64,000 bases of DNA from assembly GCA_026418055.1 (NCBI GenBank), contig JAOACB010000004.1, positions 29,964 to 93,963 on the forward strand. The letters run 5' to 3'. This document shows positions 8,825 through 21,391 of the stretch, piece by piece. The notes beneath the pieces are model-generated. The model ran no database searches. It saw only the letters and a program-made list of their open reading frames with translations, and had not been told where the DNA came from. The position numbers and the translations under genes are program-made. Within the stretch, counting starts at the first letter, position 1. Each line of letters begins with the position of its first letter. This stretch comes from Fimbriimonadales bacterium (GTDB lineage: Bacteria; Armatimonadota; Fimbriimonadia; Fimbriimonadales; Fimbriimonadaceae).

Positions 8825-10071
8825 AGATTCTTCGTTCCCTGTGCGTCATCGCGCTGCTGTCGGCTCTGGGCAGCGTGGCTTTCCTCCATGGCGTCGGCAG
8901 GCGCCTCGAAGTCGACAGGGCCGCCCTGCTGGCGTCCTCTCCCTTGGCGGGAACGTTGCTCGCCTCGAGGCAGCCGGCCCAGATCGACGAGACGGCGTAC
9001 TTCGAGAGCATGTCCTCCCTCGTGCGCGACACCTACGTGGAGCCGAACGTCGAGCAGAGCAAGCTGGCTCTCGGAGCGGTGCGGGGGATGGTGCTGGGGT
9101 TGCGGGACGTGGATTGTCGCTTCATGGACCCCCGGCAGTACCAGATCTTCCGCAACGCGCAGGCCGGCAACTACGAGGGCATCGGCATCGAGGTGGCTCT
9201 GGAGCGGCCTGCCAACGCCCAAGAGGCCGAGCTGCCCACCGAGGGCGAGAACGAGGGCATGCGGCCCTCGGCCCTGACCACCGCCGTCGTGAGCCGCGTG
9301 GTGCCGGGAAGCTCCGCCGAGCAGGCGGGGATGCGCCCCGGCGACGTTCTGGATTCGCTCGACGGCAAGTGGGTGGTGAGCGCGCAGGCGGTGCTGGATC
9401 TGCAGACCCTGCAGAAGCAGGTTCTGGAGGGCAAAGCCACCGCGCGCGACCTGAACCTCAAGCGAGAGGAGCTGAGAAAGCGGTTGCAGAACGCCATGAT
9501 GCCCGCGAGGGCGGCGGAGAGAGCGATGTCCGGCACCGAGGGAGAGGTGGAGGTCGCTTGGCTGCGCGGGGGCCAGAGGTTCTCGGCCAAGCTGCGCCGG
9601 GGTCCATGGCGGATGCCGATCGTCAGCGAGCGGCCGGGGGGCGCGCTGGTCGTGCGGCTCGTGCCGGGCGCGGCGGAGGAGTTGGGTAAGAGGATCGCCG
9701 GCAAGACGGCGGTCACCCTGGATCTGCGGGGCGAGGCCAGCGGCGACTTCGAGGCGATGCGGGCCGTGCTGGCGAAGCTGGCTCCCAAGGGCCAGTACGG
9801 CCGTTTGGTGCGCTTCAATCCAGAGCGGAAGACCGCGCCTCTGAGCATCGAGACGGGCAACCCCAAGCCGCCGAAGGTCACGCTCCTCGTCGACCGCTTC
9901 ACGTCCGGCGCCGCCGAGATCCTGGCCACGGCGCTCGCCTCGAAGGGAGCGAAGCTGCAAGGAACGAAGATGTCCGGAGACCGCCGGAAGATCGAGGTCG
10001 TGCCTCTGCCGGACGGCGGGGCGTTCACGCTCGTCACGGCGCAGTTCGAAACCGGTGGAGGCGTGCAGTGA
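8821..10071 (+). CDS. S41-family protease homologue, catalytic residues apparently lost
   Basis: A 416-residue exported protein with an N-terminal membrane anchor or signal, a C-terminal-processing-peptidase-type helical region (YFESMSSLVRDTYVEPN), a PDZ domain around residues 112-260 containing an unusual insertion of about 50 residues, and the S41 core. In the intact neighbour the active residues are Ser310 (DSASAAEI) and Lys335 (GEHTYGKAS). Here the matching positions read FTSGAAEI, with Gly363 at the Ser position and a Ser one place earlier, and GTKMSGDRR, with Asp387 in place of Lys. It therefore looks like a pseudoprotease, perhaps an adaptor for the next gene's product. It overlaps both neighbours by 4 bp. 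Confidence 0.8.
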   Translation: MKILRSLCVIALLSALGSVAFLHGVGRRLEVDRAALLASSPLAGTLLASRQPAQIDETAYFESMSSLVRDTYVEPNVEQSKLALGAVRGMVLGLRDVDCRFMDPRQYQIFRNAQAGNYEGIGIEVALERPANAQEAELPTEGENEGMRPSALTTAVVSRVVPGSSAEQAGMRPGDVLDSLDGKWVVSAQAVLDLQTLQKQVLEGKATARDLNLKREELRKRLQNAMMPARAAERAMSGTEGEVEVAWLRGGQRFSAKLRRGPWRMPIVSERPGGALVVRLVPGAAEELGKRIAGKTAVTLDLRGEASGDFEAMRAVLAKLAPKGQYGRLVRFNPERKTAPLSIETGNPKPPKVTLLVDRFTSGAAEILATALASKGAKLQGTKMSGDRRKIEVVPLPDGGAFTLVTAQFETGGGVQ

Positions 10072-11318
10072 GGCTCGTGTTCGTCAAGCTCGGGGTCGCC
10101 CTCGTGTTCCTCGCCTTCTGCTTCGTGCTGGGGTTCGCCCTCAAGGACCTGGGCAACGGCCGGCTGCCGACCGGGGAGAAGCTGCTGGCGGCGGTCGGCA
10201 TCGAGCAGCCCAAGGCGTTCGTTCCTTCGAGGCTCTACTCGTCGACCTTCCAGAAGATCCAGACGGACTACTACAAGAAGGTCGACCGCAGCGAGCTCAA
10301 GTACGCTTCGATGGCGGGCATGATGGCCTCGCTGGGGGATCCGCACACGTCGTTCCTGGATCCGAAGGCCGCGCGCGAGTTCGCCATCGAGACGTCGGGC
10401 AACTTCGTCGGCGTCGGAGCGCGGCTGTCCGCGGATCCGCTCGGGGCGAAGGTGGTCAGCGTCTTCGAAGGCAGCCCCGCCGAGAAGGCCGGGCTCCGGG
10501 CGGCCGACGTGATCACCCGCGTGGACGGCGAGTCGGTGGCCGGCGTGCCGCTCGACCGCATCGTGTCCAAGATCCGCGGCGAGCCGAACACCGCCGTGAC
10601 GCTCACGGTCATCCGCGGGAGCTCAGACAAGCCCGTGACGATCCGCGCCGTGCGGGCGCCCATCGTGGCTCCGACCGTGGAAGGGCGCATGCTGGACGAT
10701 TCCGGCGTGGCCTACATCGAGATCACCAACTTCGCCGAACCCACGGTGCAGCAGTTCGACAGGGTGTGGGAGCGGCTCTCCAAGCAAGGGCCGGTCGGGC
10801 TGGTGATCGACGTGCGCGGCAATCCGGGCGGGTTGCTGCAGACCGCGGTCGACCTTCTCTCGAGGTTCGTCGACAACAAGGTGGTCGTGAAGATGAGGAT
10901 GAGGGGCGGGCAGGAGGAGACCGCCCGCACCGAGAGCGGCAGGCTGGCAGGGATCGACGTGCCCATCGCCGTTCTGATCAACGAGGACTCCGCCAGCGCA
11001 GCCGAGATCTTCGCCGGGGTGCTGCGGGACTACCGGCTGGCGACGCTCGTCGGCGAGCACACCTACGGCAAGGCGTCGGTCCAGAACGTGTTCCAGCTGA
11101 TCGACGGCGCGAACGCCAAGATCACCATCGCGCGCTATTACCTGCCGTCCGGCGAGTACATCGGGCGCAAGGTGGACGAGGACGGACAGTACCTTTCCGG
11201 CGGGCTGGTGCCCGAGCACCGCATCGACCTGGATTGGTCGTCCGATCCCGTGCTGGGCGATCTGGCCAAGGACGCGCAGCTCCAGAAGGCCGTCGAGGTC
11301 GTCAAGAACCAGCGCTGA
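10068..11318 (+). CDS. C-terminal processing peptidase, S41 family
   Basis: A 416-residue membrane-anchored or periplasmic serine protease of the CtpA/Prc type. One N-terminal hydrophobic segment (residues 8-26) is followed by the helical DPHTSFLDPKAAREF region and a PDZ domain at roughly residues 110-195 (EKAGLRAADVITRVDG). The catalytic core has VIDVRGNPGGLL, the nucleophile Ser310 in DSASAAEIFAG and Lys335 in GEHTYGKASVQ. Such enzymes trim C-termini of envelope proteins. The GTG start overlaps the stop of the paralogue (GTGA). Last gene of the operon; a hairpin follows 14 bp after the stop. Confidence 0.92.
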   Translation: MRLVFVKLGVALVFLAFCFVLGFALKDLGNGRLPTGEKLLAAVGIEQPKAFVPSRLYSSTFQKIQTDYYKKVDRSELKYASMAGMMASLGDPHTSFLDPKAAREFAIETSGNFVGVGARLSADPLGAKVVSVFEGSPAEKAGLRAADVITRVDGESVAGVPLDRIVSKIRGEPNTAVTLTVIRGSSDKPVTIRAVRAPIVAPTVEGRMLDDSGVAYIEITNFAEPTVQQFDRVWERLSKQGPVGLVIDVRGNPGGLLQTAVDLLSRFVDNKVVVKMRMRGGQEETARTESGRLAGIDVPIAVLINEDSASAAEIFAGVLRDYRLATLVGEHTYGKASVQNVFQLIDGANAKITIARYYLPSGEYIGRKVDEDGQYLSGGLVPEHRIDLDWSSDPVLGDLAKDAQLQKAVEVVKNQR

Positions 11319-11331
11319 GGCGTGGCGCGGC

Positions 11332-11366
11332 AGGTCCCGGTCGGCGTCCTCGGCCGGTCGGGACCT
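11332..11366. terminator. Hairpin after the S41 operon
   Basis: A 14-bp stem (11332-11345 with 11353-11366) with two G-T wobbles and a 7-nt loop lies directly after the last S41 gene. It is followed by tgtgcc, not a T-run, so termination strength is uncertain. Confidence 0.5.
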
Positions 11367-11437
11367 TGTGCCGTTTCCGGGGAGTTCCCGGAATGGTCTT
11401 TGGGCCCGGTCTGAGGGTTCAACCCCGGTTGCACCTG

Positions 11438-11443
11438 CACAAT
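11438..11443 (+). promoter_or_regulatory. -10-like CACAAT abutting the start of the fused haem synthase
   Basis: CACAAT, ggggcc, ATG at 11450. This is a near match to the TANNNT-GGGCC-ATG arrangement seen at other unit starts in the window. Confidence 0.4.
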
Positions 11444-11449
11444 GGGGCC

Positions 11450-13303
11450 ATGGAGTCGGCCGAGGCTCGCAGCCGGCGTAGGTTCGCCAAGTTCGCCACC
11501 TTCCTCCTGGGATTCACGATGCTCGTGATCGTGTGGGGGGCGTTCGTGCGCGCCAGCCTCTCGGGCGATGGATGCGGCGCTCACTGGCCCTTGTGCAACG
11601 GCGTGGTGGTTCCGTTGGGAGCGGAGACGGAGACGCTGATCGAGTACTTCCACCGCCTCACCAGCGGTCTCTGCCTGCCTTTGGCGATCGCGCTGTACGT
11701 GTGGTCGCGCCGCATTTCCGAGCCCCGCAGCGCCCTGCGCAAGGCGGCCGGCCTTTCGGTGGTGTTCATGGTCACCGAGGCGCTGGTGGGGGCGTGGCTG
11801 GTGCTGAAGGAGCTGGTCGCGGAGAACGATTCGATCTTCCGCGCGATCTGGATGGCGGTGCACCTTGCCAACACGTTCCTTTTGCTCGGTGCGATCGGCA
11901 TGACGGTGTACCTGGCCCGCGGCGGGCCGGTGCCGAGGCTGCGCGGCCAGGGCTCGCTGTTTCCGGCGCTGCTGCTCGCCCTTGTGGCCATGCTGGTGCT
12001 CGGCGTGTCGGGCGCTGTGACGGCGCTGGGCGACACGCTGTTCCCCTCGCGCTCGCTCATCGAGGGGCTGAAGCAGGACGTCTCCCCCACGGCGCACTTC
12101 CTGATCCGTCTGAGGCTGTTCCACCCACTGATCGCCACGTCGGTGGGGCTGTACCTGGTGCTCGTGCTCGGGGTGGCGGCCTCGCTGCGTCGCTCGCCGC
12201 TGCTGCTGCGCCTCAACCGCTGGGTGCTGGGCCTGTTCGCCGCCCAGATGGTGCACGGGTTCCTGAACGTGCTGACGCTCGCGCCCATCCCGATGCAGCT
12301 GATGCACCTCTTCCTGGCCGACGTGCTGTGGCTGTCGCTTCTGTGGGCGGTCGCGGCCGCGCTCGGCGAGGGCGTTCCGCAGGTGGAGACCCAGGGCGCC
12401 CATGAAGGTCCGCCGGCGGCCGTCGAGCCGGTGGGGGCTAGGGCCATGGTCCAGGCCTACGTGGCGCTCACCAAGCCCAGGGTGATCAGCCTGTTGCTGT
12501 TCACGGCGCTGACGGCGATGTTCGCCGCGGCCGGCGGTTGGCCGGGCATGGGGCTGTTCCTGGCGGTGGCGCTGGGAGGCTACATGGCCGCGGGCGCCGC
12601 CAACGCGATCAACATGGTTCTGGAGCGGGACCTGGACGCGAAGATGACCCGCACGTCCCGTCGCCCCACGGTCACTCAGGCGATCTCGAGCCGCAACGCC
12701 CTGGCCTTCGGCTTCGCCCTGGCGACCGGCTCGTTCGCTCTGCTGTGGGCTGCCGCCAACCTACTCAGCGCGGTGATGGCCCTGTCGGGGCTGGTGTTCT
12801 ACGTGATGGTGTACACCCTCCTGCTCAAGCGCCGCACGTGGCAGAACATCGTCATCGGCGGCGCGGCCGGCGCGTTCCCCCCGCTGGTGGGATGGACCGC
12901 CGTGACCGGCCAGCTGCATCCGCTGGCGCTGACGCTGTTCGCAATCATCTTCATGTGGACGCCGGTGCACTTCTGGGCGCTCAGCCTCCTGATCAAGGAC
13001 GACTATGCCCGCGCAGGCGTCCCAATGTTGCCGGTGGTGCACGGCGAGCGGGTGACGCTGCTGCAGATCGCCCTCTACGCGGTGCTCACGGCCCTGGTCT
13101 CGGTGATGCCGCTGCTGCAGGGCCACGTCGGCTGGATGTACCTCTGGGCCTCGGTTCTGCTGAACGGCGCGCTGCTGTTGAGGAGCGTCGGGCTGCTGCA
13201 ACGGTCCGACAGGCCGAGGATCGTGTCTTTCTACAAGTTCTCGATGGCCTACCTTGGGTTGCTGTTCCTGGTTCTGGCGGTGGACCGTTCCTGGCTGATC
13301 TGA
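11450..13303 (+). CDS. ctaA-ctaB: Fused haem A synthase - haem O synthase (CtaA-CtaB)
   Basis: A 617-residue bifunctional membrane enzyme that turns haem B into haem A for the adjacent cytochrome oxidase. Residues 1-305 are CtaA (COX15): eight membrane spans, the Cys42/Cys49 pair (GCGAHWPLC), and haem-ligand histidines at 68, 138, 225 and 286. A hydrophilic Gly/Pro/Glu linker spans 306-332. Residues 333-617 are the UbiA-type farnesyltransferase CtaB with LTKPRV, N388 plus DLD at 394-396 and TRTSRRP. A fusion of the two is reported from Thermus; the order here is CtaA first. The neighbouring oxidase needs this haem. No SD is visible; a -10-like box abuts the ATG. Confidence 0.93.
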   Translation: MESAEARSRRRFAKFATFLLGFTMLVIVWGAFVRASLSGDGCGAHWPLCNGVVVPLGAETETLIEYFHRLTSGLCLPLAIALYVWSRRISEPRSALRKAAGLSVVFMVTEALVGAWLVLKELVAENDSIFRAIWMAVHLANTFLLLGAIGMTVYLARGGPVPRLRGQGSLFPALLLALVAMLVLGVSGAVTALGDTLFPSRSLIEGLKQDVSPTAHFLIRLRLFHPLIATSVGLYLVLVLGVAASLRRSPLLLRLNRWVLGLFAAQMVHGFLNVLTLAPIPMQLMHLFLADVLWLSLLWAVAAALGEGVPQVETQGAHEGPPAAVEPVGARAMVQAYVALTKPRVISLLLFTALTAMFAAAGGWPGMGLFLAVALGGYMAAGAANAINMVLERDLDAKMTRTSRRPTVTQAISSRNALAFGFALATGSFALLWAAANLLSAVMALSGLVFYVMVYTLLLKRRTWQNIVIGGAAGAFPPLVGWTAVTGQLHPLALTLFAIIFMWTPVHFWALSLLIKDDYARAGVPMLPVVHGERVTLLQIALYAVLTALVSVMPLLQGHVGWMYLWASVLLNGALLLRSVGLLQRSDRPRIVSFYKFSMAYLGLLFLVLAVDRSWLI

Positions 13304-13414
13304 ACGGCCCAAGCCGAGAAAACCATGGTTAAGTCTTTCGGCCCGGTTTGAGCGTATTCTGAGGGTTAGGACGAGGGTGCGAAGATATCCTGTCGGGTGG
13401 CGTGGAGGGGTCCA

Positions 13415-13433
13415 ACCGCGGTTGAACCGCGGT
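13415..13433. promoter_or_regulatory. Perfect palindrome upstream of the respiratory operon
   Basis: ACCGCGGTT, one G, AACCGCGGT: 9-bp arms with a 1-bp centre, 28 bp before the actA start. Size and symmetry suit a dimeric regulator's operator. Each arm also contains the self-palindrome CCGCGG, so it equally reads as a 10-bp-period direct repeat. No regulator gene is nearby. Confidence 0.45.
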
Positions 13434-13461
13434 CCGTCTGCGGATGTGAGGGTTGCTTCCG

Positions 13462-14232
13462 ATGGCTAGGCTGTTCTCTCCTGTGGCGAACACGATCGCC
13501 CGCGCGAGCCTCGTGGCGGCGGTGGCGATTCCTGTGGGCGCGATCGTGATGGGCTCGGTGATCAGCCGCTCGCCCGCGAACACGAACGTGGGCATCGCGG
13601 TCGATCAGCCGGTGCCGTTCAGCCACGCGCACCACGCGACGGAGCTGGGCATCGACTGCCGCTACTGCCACACCTCCGTGACGAAGTCCTCCTCCGCCGG
13701 GATGCCGTCCACGGAGACGTGCATGTCCTGTCACTCGCAGATCTGGACCGACAGCCCGTTGCTGGAGCCGGTGCGCAAGAGCTGGGCGGAGGGCAAACCG
13801 ATCGAGTTCGCGGCCAAGAACGACGTGGGTTGGGTCAAAGTCGCCAAGGTTCCGGAGTTCGTGTACTTCAACCACAGCATCCACATCGCCCGGGGGATCT
13901 CGTGCAACGAGTGCCACGGCAACATCCAGGAGCAGCACATGACGGCCAAGAGCAAGCCGTTCTTCATGAAGTGGTGCCTGGACTGCCACCGCAAGCCGGA
14001 GAGGGTGCTGTACACGGACGAGCAGCAGCCGGAGCTCACGCCGCAGGAGAAGGTGTTCGCGTTCTACCGCAAGATCCAGGAGGGCTCGAGGCTGAGCGCC
14101 CGAGAAATGGCGCTGAAGAAGGGCCGCGACTACCAGCCGACCGCCGAGGAGCTGCGGAAGGGCCGGGAGCTCGTGCAGAAGATGGACATCCAGGTCAAGA
14201 CCCTCTCCGACTGCTACATCTGCCACCGCTGA
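13462..14232 (+). CDS. actA: Alternative complex III subunit A, pentahaem cytochrome c
   Basis: Membrane-anchored multihaem cytochrome c that passes electrons from quinol oxidation by alternative complex III (ACIII). There are five CxxCH motifs (CRYCH, CMSCH, CNECH, CLDCH, CYICH), the number established for ActA, after one N-terminal membrane segment. FSHAHHA and FNHSIH supply further axial histidines. The length from the ATG at 13462 is 256 residues; an in-frame TTG at 13453 would add only MLP. First gene of a 12-gene operon. The 158 bp before it contain a perfect palindrome and no clear abutting -10 box. Confidence 0.93.
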   Translation: MARLFSPVANTIARASLVAAVAIPVGAIVMGSVISRSPANTNVGIAVDQPVPFSHAHHATELGIDCRYCHTSVTKSSSAGMPSTETCMSCHSQIWTDSPLLEPVRKSWAEGKPIEFAAKNDVGWVKVAKVPEFVYFNHSIHIARGISCNECHGNIQEQHMTAKSKPFFMKWCLDCHRKPERVLYTDEQQPELTPQEKVFAFYRKIQEGSRLSAREMALKKGRDYQPTAEELRKGRELVQKMDIQVKTLSDCYICHR

Positions 14233-14246
14233 TCAGGGCCGACAAG

Positions 14247-17228
<2,982 letters not shown>

Positions 17229-17232
17229 TCCC

Positions 17233-18623
<1,391 letters not shown>

Positions 18624-18627
<4 letters not shown>

Positions 18628-19190
18628 GCCACGCGATCGAGGTGACCCAAGGCCCCAAGGTCTACGGGTACATCGCCGAGTTCGAGGAGCCGGAGCAGCT
18701 GGTCGAAGCCGCCCGCAAGACCGCCGAGGCGGGCTACCGGGACTTCGACGCCTACTCGCCGTTCCCCATCCACGGCCTGGCCGAAGCGATGCGCTTCAAG
18801 GATGCCAGGGTGCCATGGATCATCTTCGTCTGCGGGATCATCGGCGCGGCGGTGGGCTATGGCCTGCAGTACTACGTCACCGTGTTCGACTACCCGATGA
18901 ACGTGGGAGGCAGGCCGAACCACTCCTGGGTGCAGTACGTCCCGATCACCTTCGAGTGCGGGGTGCTGTTCGCCGCGCTCGGCGCGGTCGTCGGCATGTT
19001 CGGCCTGAACGGTCTGCCTCGGCCTTACCACCCGGTGTTCGAGGCCAAGAACTTCGAGCGGGCGAGCGACGACCGCTTCTTCCTGGTGATCGAGGCGTCG
19101 GACGGCAAGTTCGACCCGGAGGGCACGCGGCGGTTCCTCGAGGGACTCGGGCCGGTGGAGGTGAATCTCGTGGAGGCGGAAGAGGTATGA
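18624..19190 (+). CDS. actD: Alternative complex III subunit D (DUF3341)
   Basis: A 188-residue protein with two membrane spans (about residues 65-90 and 105-130) and soluble ends. GYIAEFEEPEQLVEAAR and DAYSPFPIHGLAEA at the N-terminus are typical of DUF3341, the ActD family. In ACIII structures this subunit sits beside ActC and has no cofactor. The start is GTG at 18624, overlapping the actC stop (GTGA), with GGGAGGTGGG about 8 nt upstream as Shine-Dalgarno sequence. Confidence 0.9.
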
Positions 19191-19807
19191 GGGCGAGAAC
19201 GCTGGCTCTGGCTGGTTTCGCGGTGTTGCTCGGCGGATGCCACACCGATATGTGGGTGCAGCCGCGCACCAAGGACTTCCAGCAGTCCGAGTTCTTCGCG
19301 GACAAGAGCGGCGCCCGAACGCCGCCCGCTGGCACGGTACCGCGCGGCAAGGCCAGGCTGGACGACGCCAAGTACACCGGACGCACGCCGGACGGCAAGC
19401 TCGTCACAGAGCTTCCCGCAGTGCTCGTTCTGGACGGCGTGCAGGTCGACACGCGCGGGCAGCTCGCCCAGGTGCTGCGCGTCGGCAAGGACCGCTTCAC
19501 GGCGCAGTGCTCGCACTGCCACGGGGCCGCGGGCGACGGCCAGGGCATGATCACCCAGCGCGGGCTGATCCTGAGGAGGCCGCCCGCCAGCTACCACACG
19601 GATCGGTTGCGACAGATGCCGATCGGCCACTTCTTCGACGTGATGACCAACGGATTCGGCACCATGTTTCCCGCCAACTATAGGCTCGATCCGGACGAGC
19701 GGTGGGCCGTCGCGGCGTACATCCGCGCCCTCCAGTTCAGCCAGGCCGCCGATCCCGGCCTGCTGCCGGCCGAGGAGCGGGCCAAGCTAGAGGGAGGCTC
19801 CAACTGA
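19187..19807 (+). CDS. actE: Alternative complex III subunit E, monohaem cytochrome c lipoprotein
   Basis: A 206-residue cytochrome c with a lipoprotein signal (AVLLGGC, Cys19), then MWVQPRTKDFQQSEFF, which is characteristic of ActE, and one haem site CSHCHGAAGDGQG. The probable sixth ligand is a methionine in the segment NGFGTMFPANY. It receives electrons from ActA or passes them to the oxidase's cytochrome domain. The ATG overlaps the actD stop (ATGA). Confidence 0.92.
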   Translation: MRARTLALAGFAVLLGGCHTDMWVQPRTKDFQQSEFFADKSGARTPPAGTVPRGKARLDDAKYTGRTPDGKLVTELPAVLVLDGVQVDTRGQLAQVLRVGKDRFTAQCSHCHGAAGDGQGMITQRGLILRRPPASYHTDRLRQMPIGHFFDVMTNGFGTMFPANYRLDPDERWAVAAYIRALQFSQAADPGLLPAEERAKLEGGSN

Positions 19808-20985
19808 TGGCCGTCGTGCAGGCATTCTCCGAAACCACCCGGGTTCGGGCCGCTCTGAACCTCTTCGGCGTGCTGGCCCTCGGCGGCTTGCTGGCGGGCT
19901 ACCTCGATCAGCCGACGCCCGCGCTGCAGTCCTACCTGTACGCCTGGATCCTGTTCCTCGTGCTCACCTTGGGCCTGCTCGGGCTGACCCTGCTGGCGCA
20001 CGTGCTGAAGGCCCAATGGACCAGGCCGTTGCTGCGCATCTTCGAGGCTGGCGGCGGGGCGCCCTCGCTGGCGCTGATGCTCGTGCTGTTCGTGCCGATC
20101 CTGCTGCAACTCCCGCGGCTGTACATCTGGGCCGACCCTGAGGTGGTGAAGCAGGACCACATCCTGCACCTCAAGCAGCTGTACCTGAACGTGCCGTTCT
20201 TCCTCGGTCGGCTGACGTTCTTCTTCGCGGTATGGATGCTGCTGGCGGCGCTCCTGCGCCGCTCGTCGCTGCGGCAGGATCGGACCGGCGACCCGGCGGA
20301 GAGGGACTACCGCACGAACCTGGCCAGCGGCGGCCTAGCGGCGTTCTGCGTGCTCGTCACGTTCGCCGTCACCGACTGGGTGATGAGCCTCGAGCCGCAC
20401 TGGTTCAGTTCGGTGTACGGCATCTGGTTCCTCACGCAGATGGCGGTCACGGGCCTGGCCTTCGCGACCGCTGTGTTGCTGCTGCAGGCCAACAAGCGGC
20501 CTTACGCCGAGGAGGTGACGCCGAAGCTGCTGAAGGACTTGGGGACGCTGATGTTCGCCTTCTCGATGTTCTGGGCGTACATCACCCTCAGCCAGTACCT
20601 GATCATCTACTCCGCGAACCTGCCCGAGTTCGTGCCGTACTACCTCCACCGCAGCCAGCACGGATGGCAGGCGCTGATGTGGGTCGTCGCCGCGCTGCAG
20701 TTCCTCCTGCCGTTCTTCGTGCTGCTGTCTCCCGCCGCAAAGCGCAACGCCAGGATCGTGCTGGGGATGGTGCTGGTCATCCTGGCCGCCCGCGTCGTGG
20801 ACACGTTCTGGATCGTGATGCCGGCGCTGCGGCACGAGGGCTTCGAACTGCGCTGGACGGATCCGGTCGCCGTGGCGGCCGTGGCCGCACTCTGGTTCAG
20901 CGTGTTCCTGGGACAGTTGCGGAAGGGTGCGCTCGTCCCGTCGTATCTCCCATCGAAGGGGGCGGATTCCCATGCATCACACTGA
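19807..20985 (+). CDS. actF: Alternative complex III subunit F, polytopic membrane protein
   Basis: A 392-residue NrfD-related membrane protein with about ten spans, paralogous to ActC, found with it in ACIII. Recognisable stretches are FFLGRLTFFFAVW, VTDWVMSLEPHWFSSVYG and SQYLIIYSANLPEFVPYYLHR, which I know from ActF annotations. The ATG at 19807 shares a base with the actE stop (TGATG). The last 14 bp overlap the start of the next small gene. Confidence 0.9.
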   Translation: MAVVQAFSETTRVRAALNLFGVLALGGLLAGYLDQPTPALQSYLYAWILFLVLTLGLLGLTLLAHVLKAQWTRPLLRIFEAGGGAPSLALMLVLFVPILLQLPRLYIWADPEVVKQDHILHLKQLYLNVPFFLGRLTFFFAVWMLLAALLRRSSLRQDRTGDPAERDYRTNLASGGLAAFCVLVTFAVTDWVMSLEPHWFSSVYGIWFLTQMAVTGLAFATAVLLLQANKRPYAEEVTPKLLKDLGTLMFAFSMFWAYITLSQYLIIYSANLPEFVPYYLHRSQHGWQALMWVVAALQFLLPFFVLLSPAAKRNARIVLGMVLVILAARVVDTFWIVMPALRHEGFELRWTDPVAVAAVAALWFSVFLGQLRKGALVPSYLPSKGADSHASH

Positions 20986-21391
20986 GAACTACGAGCCCGA
21001 CGTGAGCCGAGGGCACGAGGCCGGCGACATCCGCCTCAAGCCGTTGCTGTGGTCCATCATTGGCTTCTTCGCGTTCACCATCGCGTCGATCCTGGTGACC
21101 ATCGCGGTGTTCGAGGTGATGGTTCCGGGCGGCTTCTCCTCCCAGTTCCAGCCCGACGTGGCGAACCGCCGCCTGCCGCCGGAGCCGCTGCCTAGGCTGC
21201 AGAGCAACTTCACCGCCAAGAAGGACATGGCGGATCTGCGCAGGCGGGAGCGCCAGATCCTCGAGAGCTACGGTTCCTCGGAAGCCGCGCCGGGCAAGGT
21301 GCGCGTGCCTTTGGACACGGCGCTCGAGGTGGTCTCCAAGCAGGGCCTTCCCCGGTGGGACGCTCCCAAGCCCCAGGAGGCGGTTCGATGA
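20972..21391 (+). CDS. Small single-span membrane protein of the ACIII operon
   Basis: A 139-residue protein with one membrane span (about LLWSIIGFFAFTIASILVTI) and a periplasmic tail containing RLPPEPLPRLQSN and DLRRRERQILESYG. The pattern Pro-rich-LQ plus a closing helix, and the position between actF and sco, are seen in other ACIII clusters in my recollection. It may be a small ACIII subunit or an oxidase assembly factor. The start is the ATG at 20972, inside the actF 3' end; the stop overlaps the sco start (ATGA). Function unknown. Confidence 0.7.
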   Translation: MHHTENYEPDVSRGHEAGDIRLKPLLWSIIGFFAFTIASILVTIAVFEVMVPGGFSSQFQPDVANRRLPPEPLPRLQSNFTAKKDMADLRRRERQILESYGSSEAAPGKVRVPLDTALEVVSKQGLPRWDAPKPQEAVR

